DNA from: Candidatus Omnitrophota bacterium
Lineage (GTDB): Bacteria > Hinthialibacterota > Hinthialibacteria > OLB16
Direction of reading: 5' to 3'
Length of the DNA: 64,000 nucleotides
Assembly: GCA_020632575.1 (NCBI GenBank)
Contig: JACKFH010000011.1
Coordinates: forward strand, 82,333 to 146,332
Shown: one piece after another, positions 41,641 to 47,901 of the stretch
How positions within the stretch are numbered: the first letter of the stretch is position 1
Layout: each line of letters opens with the position of its first letter
Translations under genes and position numbers: made by a program
The notes under the pieces: model-generated
Told to the model about the DNA's origin: nothing
The model's input: the letters and a program-made list of their open reading frames with translations, nothing else
Databases searched by the model: none

Positions 41641-42123
41641 ATGAGAAAAGCAAACAACAGTTTCTTCGCCCGATTGGCCCTCCCGCTGATGGGATTGCTA
41701 GTCACCTCGCACCTCCTTCTCGCGGAGGACCGAACCGAGGCAAATGCATCGAAGAATGACGCGGTGGATCGGCTCCGTCTGAACGAGACCGATGGAGTCG
41801 AGGTGATTGAGGAGACGGTGTACACGAAGGAACAGTTGTTCGATCACCATTTCTTCAGGAGTTGTTTCGAAAACAAGCAGGTTTGGGCGTCTTTTCAGAT
41901 GTTGAGGGCCGGGGAGCAGACAGTTTGCCTGTACTTCGTGGACTTCAGAAACCGAGAAGACGCGGATTGGGCGATGCAACGACTGTTGCGGTATCCGTCC
42001 CAAACGTCGGTTCGCAAGTGTCAGGCCTTCGGCACAGTGGTCGCCTATGTCCAAGCGCCGCAAATGACCCCGGTTGGGGTTCTGGATGGAATTCTCCAAT
42101 CGGTGCAAGCCGAGACCGATTGA
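41641..42123 (+). CDS. Secreted small protein at the head of the psp operon, function unknown
   Basis: A signal peptide (FFARLALPLMGLLVTSHLLLAE) is followed by about 130 residues: YTKEQLFDHHFFRSCFENKQVWASFQML, TVCLYFVDFRNREDADWAMQRLLRYPS and VVAYVQAPQMTPVGVLDGIL, with two cysteines. I do not recognise the family; a single ferredoxin-like alpha/beta domain is suggested by the pattern. ATG 41641 has GGAG upstream; earlier in-frame starts precede the signal. As the first gene downstream of the presumed PspF-dependent promoter it may be an envelope stress effector. Confidence 0.72.
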   Translation: MRKANNSFFARLALPLMGLLVTSHLLLAEDRTEANASKNDAVDRLRLNETDGVEVIEETVYTKEQLFDHHFFRSCFENKQVWASFQMLRAGEQTVCLYFVDFRNREDADWAMQRLLRYPSQTSVRKCQAFGTVVAYVQAPQMTPVGVLDGILQSVQAETD

Positions 42124-42149
42124 TGGATATGGAAATGAGGAGCGGAAAA

Positions 42150-42443
42150 ATGGCTTACTGGCTGGATGTAATCGAAGGAGAGTGGGGGATGGTGGGAACG
42201 CCCGCCCCGGAAAGTCTAAGAATGGTTGGGCGCCAGCCGAATCCTGGCGAGGTGAAGAGATGGGTCGACCGCTTTGTCGATCTGGCGAGCGGCGAGAGGA
42301 AACGCTGCATTGTCGAGGACCGCGCCGAGTTTGAGTTTCTGTATCGGTGCTTGGAGCGGATCGGAAAGACGATCAGTTTTTCTCCGATGTCGATCGATAC
42401 GGAAGGCAATGTTGAGAATCGGCGGCTGATTCACGCCGCCTAA
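42150..42443 (+). CDS. Small soluble protein in the psp operon, function unknown
   Basis: A 97-residue protein rich in charged and aromatic residues: AYWLDVIEGEWGMVGTPAPESLR, PNPGEVKRWVDRFVDLASGERKRCIVEDRAEFEFLYRCLERIGKTI and NRRLIHAA. There is no signal peptide or membrane helix. ATG 42150 has GAGGAG seven bases before it; ATG 42123 overlaps the previous stop (TGATG) and would add nine residues. The phosphorylation- or DNA-binding role is not deducible. It lies 49 bases before pspA. Confidence 0.6.
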   Translation: MAYWLDVIEGEWGMVGTPAPESLRMVGRQPNPGEVKRWVDRFVDLASGERKRCIVEDRAEFEFLYRCLERIGKTISFSPMSIDTEGNVENRRLIHAA

Positions 42444-42492
42444 AAATAGAAGGAAGAGTTCCTCAATAAGACGAGAACGGAGGATTAGAATC

Positions 42493-43158
42493 ATGGGAAT
42501 CTTTACACGAGTGAGGGACATCATCAGCTCGAACATCAACGCCATGCTGGACAAGGCCGAGGACCCCGAAAAGATGGTCCGGTTGATGATCCAGGAGATG
42601 GAAGACACATTGGTCGAAATCCGGGCCTCCTGCGCGGGCGCCATGGCGACCAAAAAGAAAATCGGACGTCAGTTGGACGAATCCAAAGAGAAAGCGGACC
42701 AATGGGAGAGCAAGGCGAAACTCGCGATCTCAAAGGGACGCGAGGATCTGGCCCGCGAGGCTCTTCACGAGAAGAAGCGTTACACCGAACGGGTCGATTC
42801 GCTCGAGCGTGAGATGGAACAGGCGACTGGTCTGATCGAACAATACCAAGCGGATATCCGCCAACTCGAGGACAAACTCAACGCCGCCCGCGAGCGTCAG
42901 GCGGTCCTGGTGCAGCGTCACATTCACGCCCAGCACAAGACTCGCGCCCAAAACGAGATCCGGAAAGCCGAAACCCAAGAGGCGATGATGCGGTTCGATA
43001 AGTTCGAACAGCGGATCGACCGAATGGAGGCTAAGGCCGACCTGGTCAACTACGGGAAGCGTCCGACTCTGGACGATGAGTTCGCCAAGCTCGAGGACGA
43101 CGAGGATATCGAGAAGGAACTCGAAAACCTCCGAGAGCAAATGAAGAGATCGGAATAA
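42493..43158 (+). CDS. pspA: PspA, phage-shock membrane-protection protein
   Basis: A 221-residue coiled-coil protein of the PspA/Vipp1 (ESCRT-III-like) family: MGIFTRVRDIISSNINAMLDKAEDPEKMVRLMIQEMEDTL is the amphipathic helix plus family start, and DQWESKAKLAISKGREDLAREALHEKKRY and RMEAKADLVNYGK are conserved. The protein coats damaged membrane patches as oligomers and, in PspF systems, binds and inhibits PspF. GGAGGA lies eight bases before ATG. A perfect 12-bp hairpin follows the stop (43169-43197). Length matches E. coli PspA. Confidence 0.96.
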   Translation: MGIFTRVRDIISSNINAMLDKAEDPEKMVRLMIQEMEDTLVEIRASCAGAMATKKKIGRQLDESKEKADQWESKAKLAISKGREDLAREALHEKKRYTERVDSLEREMEQATGLIEQYQADIRQLEDKLNAARERQAVLVQRHIHAQHKTRAQNEIRKAETQEAMMRFDKFEQRIDRMEAKADLVNYGKRPTLDDEFAKLEDDEDIEKELENLREQMKRSE

Positions 43159-43168
43159 TCACCATCCT

Positions 43169-43197
43169 CGTGGGAGCGGCTTCCAGCCGCTCCCACG
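43169..43197. repeat. REP-like hairpin after pspA
   Basis: Arms CGTGGGAGCGGC (43169-43180) and GCCGCTCCCACG (43186-43197) with loop TTCCA. It carries the core GTGGGAGCGGCTTCCAGCCG shared with two other sites in the window (44238 and 53502). It lies in the 168-base gap before the next psp gene and might act as a transcript-processing or termination element. Confidence 0.8.
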
Positions 43198-43326
43198 GCG
43201 GGATTTGAGTATTCGTGGCGGGAATCGAAAAAACGCGGTGGAGTTAAAGAGTGACACCGGAAACGATGGGAGTGTGCTATTATGGAATGCACCTGGGGTG
43301 AGGCGAAGAAAGGAAGGGGATGCCCG

Positions 43327-43710
43327 ATGAACGGCTTGGTTAAAACGATTCTAATAATCCTGGGGATCCTACTATTGATTCCGGTTCTGGGAATTGTTGT
43401 GAGGACCTTTTTCGGCCTCATTATGGCCCTTATTGGTTTGGTTATTGGAATCCTAGCAATTCCCTTCTCGCTGATCGGCGGGTTGATCGGCCTCTTTGTC
43501 GGTCTCCTCTTTCTCGGAATCCCGATTCTCATCTTGGTCGCGATCGCCGGGCTCGGAGTGTGGGTTCTCTCCCATGCTTTCGGAGGAAAATCGGAGAAAC
43601 GCAAACGCACCCGGGAGACGGATGTGGGGACGATGCGGGATATTCAGAGAGGTCTTGACGATATGGAGAAGCGGCTGGATTCGTTGGAGACGATACTGTC
43701 GGACCGATGA
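43327..43710 (+). CDS. Membrane protein with a PspB-like C-terminal helix
   Basis: A 127-residue protein with four hydrophobic segments rich in Ile/Leu/Gly (LVKTILIILGILLLIPVLGIVV, FFGLIMALIGLVIGILAI, LIGGLIGLFVGLLFLGI, ILILVAIAGLGVWVLSH), then a charged tail with RDIQRGLDDMEKRLDSLETILSDR. That tail matches the PspB C-terminal coiled coil (consensus MEERIxxLExILD). It precedes a shorter PspB-like gene by 27 bases. A plausible role is as a second PspB-type adaptor in a stress-sensing membrane complex. ATG 43327 has GGAAGGGG upstream. Confidence 0.72.
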   Translation: MNGLVKTILIILGILLLIPVLGIVVRTFFGLIMALIGLVIGILAIPFSLIGGLIGLFVGLLFLGIPILILVAIAGLGVWVLSHAFGGKSEKRKRTRETDVGTMRDIQRGLDDMEKRLDSLETILSDR

Positions 43711-43737
43711 ACTTAATCAGTTAGAAGGGTTGCCACC

Positions 43738-44016
43738 ATGAATGAGGATATTGTAGCGATTGTTGGCGGCGTGACCGTGGTGCTTGTCGCCATCTTGGGA
43801 AGCATCTTTATCGCCACATTGAAAATCTTGAAGGGCGGCGGGAAGAATGCGCGGCGCGGGGTCGATCCCGAGGAAGCGAAATTAATGCAAGAGATTCACC
43901 AGGGGCTTCAAAAGATGGAAGACCGGGTGGAATCGCTCGAGACACTGTTGATCGAGGAAGCGAGAGCCCGGAAAGAGCGGGCGAAAATGGACCGATTTTC
44001 GGAGTTGGAGGATTAA
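43738..44016 (+). CDS. pspB: PspB-like protein
   Basis: A 92-residue protein: one N-terminal membrane helix (IVAIVGGVTVVLVAILGSIFIATL), then a basic-acidic stretch and EAKLMQEIHQGLQKMEDRVESLETLLIEEA, which is the leucine-zipper-like PspB signature, ending in ERAKMDRFSELED. PspB of Enterobacteria is about 75 residues, with the same order. It normally partners PspC to pull PspA off PspF. The gene overlaps the next start by one base (TAATG). Confidence 0.78.
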   Translation: MNEDIVAIVGGVTVVLVAILGSIFIATLKILKGGGKNARRGVDPEEAKLMQEIHQGLQKMEDRVESLETLLIEEARARKERAKMDRFSELED

Positions 44017-44222
44017 TGATGGTGCAACTGCTTCAAAATGTGGCGCTGCTGCCTTTCAAGATTGCTTTGTTCTTTCTTGAACTCTTGGGAAGAACCCTGG
44101 CGATCCTGTTCGGTTGCGCGCTGTTCGGGATCGGCGCTTTGTTCTGCTTCGGCGGACCGCTCATCGTTATTGGAGCGCCGGTCTGTTTGGTGGGCGCGAT
44201 CCTGGTTATCAAGGCGGTTTAG
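44016..44222 (+). CDS. Very small membrane protein in the psp operon
   Basis: A 68-residue, highly hydrophobic protein (LLPFKIALFFLELLGRTLAILFGCALFGIGALFCFGGPLIVIGAPVCLVGAILVIKAV) with two or three membrane segments and GG/GP turns. It has no known family that I can name. Two ATG codons (44016, 44019) open it, overlapping the PspB-like stop. Size, hydrophobicity and context fit an accessory subunit of the Psp membrane complex, similar in place to PspG-like small proteins but not homologous as far as I can see. Confidence 0.65.
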   Translation: MMVQLLQNVALLPFKIALFFLELLGRTLAILFGCALFGIGALFCFGGPLIVIGAPVCLVGAILVIKAV

Positions 44223-44237
44223 GATCCTCCCCCCGCC

Positions 44238-44312
44238 GTGGGAGCGTCTTCCAGCCGCGAATAGGGACGGAGTGTGTGGATCCCGCCAATCGCGGCTGGA
44301 AGCCGCTCCCAC
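44238..44312. repeat. REPIN-like inverted pair of REP elements
   Basis: Left copy 44238-44260 (GTGGGAGCGTCTTCCAGCCG core) and its inverted mate 44290-44312 flank 29 bases. A pair of short palindromic units in inverted orientation around a spacer is the REPIN layout. The left arm has one mismatch. It fills most of the gap between the tiny membrane protein and pspC. Confidence 0.8.
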
Positions 44313-44383
44313 AGCAAGGGTCCAACGGCGGAAGGGGGCTCCATGGCAAACATTGAAATTGACGAATCCGAAAGGGGATGACG

Positions 44384-44761
44384 ATGCGATACAACACGGA
44401 AGAAAGAACGCTGTACCGATCTCGCGATGGGATAGTCTGCGGGGTCTGCAAAGGGATCGCCGAGTACCTCGATTTCTCGGTCTTTTGGCTGAGGGTAATC
44501 TTCTTCGTGGTCCTGTTCATGGGCGGATTCTTCCCGCCGGTGGTGGTCTACTTCATTGCGGCGATCCTGATGAAACCGGAGCCGGTGATTCCCTTCTCCG
44601 ATGTGGAGGATCAGGAATTCTACAACTCATATGTGAGTTCAAGGTCGATGGCGCTCCATCGAGTCAAGCGAACCTACCAAAATCTTGACCGTAGGATTCG
44701 CCGCATCGAGGATATTGTCACCGCTAAAGATTACGATTGGGAAACTCGGTTGCACGAGTAG
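44384..44761 (+). CDS. pspC: PspC-family membrane stress sensor
   Basis: A 126-residue PspC-domain protein: RTLYRSRDGIVCGVCKGIAEYLDFSVFWLRVIFFVVLFM is the hallmark (short N-terminal helix then the membrane helix), followed by FFPPVVVYFIAAILM and a polar tail VKRTYQNLDRRIRRIEDIVTAKDYDWETRLHE, the usual C-terminal coiled coil ending in the FDLR-like motif. PspC with PspB relays membrane damage to PspA. ATG 44384 has AGGGG at good spacing; ATG 44378 is in frame. The gap to the next gene contains the 55-bp double hairpin. Confidence 0.92.
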   Translation: MRYNTEERTLYRSRDGIVCGVCKGIAEYLDFSVFWLRVIFFVVLFMGGFFPPVVVYFIAAILMKPEPVIPFSDVEDQEFYNSYVSSRSMALHRVKRTYQNLDRRIRRIEDIVTAKDYDWETRLHE

Positions 44762-44809
44762 TTGAAATTGGATCAAGTCAACGCGAAGCAAATGGGTGCG
44801 ATAAAGATC

Positions 44810-44864
44810 GCCACGGAATCAATTCCGTGGCGACATTGAGAGCCGTCCGTTCAAACGGACTCTT
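44810..44864. repeat. 55-bp double-hairpin repeat, copy 2
   Basis: Same block as 563-617: arms GCCACGGAAT / ATTCCGTGGC, a changed 6-base linker, then GTCCGTT / AACGGAC with a one-base change in the second loop (C for G). It lies between pspC and the toastrack gene. Confidence 0.85.
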
Positions 44865-44924
44865 GTCCAATCGGAATTTCAAGGATCCACCTAACCATCA
44901 TCATCGATCAAGGAGGGCCATACC

Positions 44925-45956
44925 TTGTCTACACTCGATTTCACTAATCAAAGACGTGTAAGTTGGGGGTTGTTTCTGACAGTGATGTTCGCGGTGATCT
45001 GCGGAATGATCGTGGGAAACGCTTTGATCGATCAACGCAGTTCTTTCGCAACCGAGGGGGCAGGCCAAGAGCGGTTCGGAACCTACTCTCCGGTGGAAGA
45101 GGTGTCGGATGGGACCTATCGCCAAGTGATGGAGACGGAGATCGCCGCCCCGACGGGAACTCGAGTGGTTCTTCACAATAGCAACGGCCAAACGAAAGTC
45201 AGTTCCTGGGAAAAGGCCACGGTGTGGGTTCATGCGAAAAAACAAGTGCACTTCCAAAGCGGGTGGCTGGGATTCTTGGGTCTTGGAGGGGGAGGAAACT
45301 TGTCGGAGGCCAAGAAGGAACTCGACCAGACGGAGGTCGTGATCGAGCAAGGAGACGGCGAATTGCGAATCCTGACAAAAGTTCCGAAATGGCGAAGCGA
45401 AGTGAGTTCGTCCATCGACTATGAAATCCTGATCCCCAAGCATTTGGCCCTGGAGGTTGAGTCCAGCAATGGGAGCGTTGAGATTGAGAATCTCGAATCG
45501 GAGGTCCAGGCCAAATCCAGCAATGGGAAGTTGGAAATCCGCGATGTCGCCGGCCCGGTGACTGTGTCAACCACGAACGGAAAATTTCAGGGAGAGAGAA
45601 TTGGCGGACCGCTCAAGGCGGAAAGCACGAACGGAAAAATCGAAGCGCAACAGGTTGGCGGCGGATCGGAATTAAAGTCGAGCAATGGAAAAATCGAGAT
45701 TGAACTTCTGAACGCCCCGCTCGATTCGGAGAAGGTCATTTGCGAGACCTCGAACGGAGGTGTCGAAATTCGTCTCCCGAGGGGTTCCGGGTTTCATGTC
45801 GACCTCAAATCGAATAACGGGACGGTTCGGACGGATTTCGAACTCGCTCAATCGGAAGTCCAGGAGAGCAATCGGTTGGAGGGGCATGTCGGCTCCGGGG
45901 GCGGGTTGGTACAAGCGCGAACCAGCAATGGGTCCATCGAAGTGAAGATGGATTGA
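44925..45956 (+). CDS. Membrane-anchored toastrack/DUF4097-like protein of the psp locus
   Basis: One N-terminal membrane helix (WGLFLTVMFAVICGMIVGNAL) anchors a beta-rich domain with at least eight rungs of the pattern xSSNGxVEIxxx: SSNGSVEIENL, SSNGKLEIRDV, TTNGKFQGERI, STNGKIEAQQV, SSNGKIEIELL, TSNGGVEIRL and so on to TSNGSIEVKMD. This is the DUF4097/toastrack (Liaf-like) fold known to associate with PspC-type membrane stress genes. Start TTG 44925 is supported by a strong AAGGAGGG eight bases upstream. It is the last gene of the psp cluster; leuD begins 55 bases later. Confidence 0.85.
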   Translation: MSTLDFTNQRRVSWGLFLTVMFAVICGMIVGNALIDQRSSFATEGAGQERFGTYSPVEEVSDGTYRQVMETEIAAPTGTRVVLHNSNGQTKVSSWEKATVWVHAKKQVHFQSGWLGFLGLGGGGNLSEAKKELDQTEVVIEQGDGELRILTKVPKWRSEVSSSIDYEILIPKHLALEVESSNGSVEIENLESEVQAKSSNGKLEIRDVAGPVTVSTTNGKFQGERIGGPLKAESTNGKIEAQQVGGGSELKSSNGKIEIELLNAPLDSEKVICETSNGGVEIRLPRGSGFHVDLKSNNGTVRTDFELAQSEVQESNRLEGHVGSGGGLVQARTSNGSIEVKMD

Positions 45957-45980
45957 ACGCTCCCGGCGGTCGTGTAGAAT
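45953..45980 (+). promoter_or_regulatory. Candidate promoter for leuD
   Basis: TTGAAC (45953-45958), 16 bases, TAGAAT (45975-45980). The -35 hexamer overlaps the toastrack stop codon. The expected start near 45987 is about 25 bases before the leuD ATG, which has GAAGG upstream. Confidence 0.45.
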
Positions 45981-46012
45981 CAGGTGACATTCCAAAAGAA
46001 GAAGGTTGAACC

Positions 46013-46582
46013 ATGTCCAACGATTTGAAGAGCATTCGAGGCAAGTGTTTTGTATTGGGGGACGATATCGACACGGATCAGATTATTCCCGCCGAGCACT
46101 TGGTTTACGACCTCGACGATCCCGAGGAGAGCAAGAAGTACGGAACCTTCGCTCTTTCCGGTGTCCCTCTACCACAATCTGGCCTGCCCGAAGGGGGAAC
46201 GACCTTCGTTCCGGAGGGGGATTGGCAATCCCGGTTTCAGATCGTGGTCGGCGGGAAGAACTTTGGATGTGGATCGAGCCGTGAGCACGCCCCGTTCGCG
46301 ATGGCGAAGGCGGGGGCCAAAGCGGTGGTGGCCACCTCTTACGCACGCATCTTCTATCGCAACTGCATCAACGGCGGGTACCTGATCCCCGCCACTTCCC
46401 TGGAGGATCTCTCCAAAGTCTATCGGACCGGTGACGAAGTCGAAATCGACGCGAGCGCCAACAAGATTCGCAATATTTCTCAAGGTCTCGAACACGAACT
46501 CGCGCCTCTGGGCGATGTCGCGGAGATTATCGCCGCCGGGAACGTCTTCGAGTACGCCAAACAGATGGGAATGGTCGGGTAG
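46013..46582 (+). CDS. leuD: 3-isopropylmalate dehydratase small subunit
   Basis: A 189-residue aconitase-swivel-domain protein: RGKCFVLGDDIDTDQIIPAEHL opens it and GGKNFGCGSSREHAPFAMAKAGAKAVVA is the substrate-binding signature with the GCGSSREHAP loop. SYARIFYRNCINGGYLIP is typical of the class. The partner LeuC (4Fe-4S large subunit) is not in the window. It catalyses isopropylmalate isomerisation in leucine synthesis; the paralogous homoaconitase-type branch cannot be excluded. It stands alone between the psp locus and the sucrose operon. Confidence 0.94.
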   Translation: MSNDLKSIRGKCFVLGDDIDTDQIIPAEHLVYDLDDPEESKKYGTFALSGVPLPQSGLPEGGTTFVPEGDWQSRFQIVVGGKNFGCGSSREHAPFAMAKAGAKAVVATSYARIFYRNCINGGYLIPATSLEDLSKVYRTGDEVEIDASANKIRNISQGLEHELAPLGDVAEIIAAGNVFEYAKQMGMVG

Positions 46583-46842
46583 AACATCCTATTGATCCTC
46601 TTTTTGTCTTAACCCAAGCGACTTGAATCGGCGGGTGGCGTTCCATTCGATTATTAAAACCATGTCTTGATTTCTTGCCCACTGAAACAAATTCATCCCA
46701 CTTTTTCGGGGAATCCCCGATGTTCAGAACCGCGTGGATGCACGAAAATGCAGATGTGTTAAACTGATACGCATGGTTTTGATTCAAAACGAACGATATA
46801 TCCGACCAATGAAGTTCTCCATGGAGGGGGGTGACCCCCGCC

Positions 46843-47886
46843 GTGCCTGAATCCGGAACGACCTCCGAGGCGGATCGAGGGGAGGATAGGCCTCATGTTC
46901 GGTGGGGGATCCTCGGTACCGGGGATATCACCCGCCAATTCGCCTCCGATCTCAACGAAATCGAACAAGCCGAACTGATCGCGATCGGGTCTCGCGCCAG
47001 GGAGACGGCCGAACGTTTCGGCGACACGCATAAGATCCCGCGCCGTTACAGTTCTTACGAGGAGCTCGCGGCCGATCCCGATATCGATCTTGTCTATATC
47101 GGAACCCCGCATCCCTACCATCACGATAACACCCTGCTGTGCCTCGAGAACGGCCGAGGGGTGGTTTGCGAAAAACCCTTTGCGCTGAACGCGACCGAGG
47201 CGCGAGAGATGATTGAATTTGCCCGGGGCAAGGATCTTTTCCTGATGGAGGCTATGTGGACCTACTGCTTCCCCGCCATTCGGGAGGTGACGAAGAAGAT
47301 CCAAGATGGAGCCATCGGCGAAGTCCGCATGGTCAAGGCGGATTTCTGTTTCCGGATCGAATTCGACCCGATGTTTCGTCTGTTTAACGCGGCTCTTGGG
47401 GGAGGGGCCTTGCTGGATGTCGGAGTCTACACGGTCGCTTTGGTTCAACTGATCTTTGGGAGAAAACCTGAAGCGATCTCCGCCGAGGCGCACCTGGGTG
47501 AGACCGGTGTGGATGAGCAGGCGGGCATCGTGATGAAGTATCCAAACGGGGAAATGGCTGTGTTGACCTGCGCCTCCAGAACCGAATTGCCCCAAGAGGC
47601 GCTGATTCTGGGGACCGAGGGGTGGATCCGAATTCCGACATTCTCGCAACCGGACACTTTAACGATCGGCAATTCCAAGCGGGAGGAAACCCTTCGTTTC
47701 GAACGTATCGGGTACGGGTACGCTTTCGAGGCGCTCGAGGCGATGGATGCTTTCTATCGGGGGGATAAAGAAAGCAATGCGATTCCTCTGGATTCAACTT
47801 TGATGCTGATGGAAACCCTGGATGAAATCCGTGAAATCTGGGGTCTTCGATACCCTTCCGAGATCTCGGCTAGGAAAAAATCTTAA
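46843..47886 (+). CDS. Gfo/Idh/MocA-family oxidoreductase of the sucrose operon
   Basis: A cytosolic protein of about 345 residues: VRWGILGTGDITRQFASDL is the NAD(P)-binding loop, VVCEKPFALNATEAREMIEFAR contains the conserved EKP lysine, and MEAMWTYCFPAIREV and GGGALLDVGVYTVALVQLIFG are typical of the xylose/dihydrodiol-dehydrogenase branch. Start is uncertain: GTG 46843 gives about 12 bases from GGAGGGG and GTG 46831 lies inside it, so I chose 46843. Only 15 bases separate it from sucrose synthase, so it is probably cotranscribed. It may oxidise a sugar or a glucose derivative; the substrate is unknown. Confidence 0.88.
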   Translation: MPESGTTSEADRGEDRPHVRWGILGTGDITRQFASDLNEIEQAELIAIGSRARETAERFGDTHKIPRRYSSYEELAADPDIDLVYIGTPHPYHHDNTLLCLENGRGVVCEKPFALNATEAREMIEFARGKDLFLMEAMWTYCFPAIREVTKKIQDGAIGEVRMVKADFCFRIEFDPMFRLFNAALGGGALLDVGVYTVALVQLIFGRKPEAISAEAHLGETGVDEQAGIVMKYPNGEMAVLTCASRTELPQEALILGTEGWIRIPTFSQPDTLTIGNSKREETLRFERIGYGYAFEALEAMDAFYRGDKESNAIPLDSTLMLMETLDEIREIWGLRYPSEISARKKS

Positions 47887-47901
47887 AAGGACTGGGGGAT
47901 T

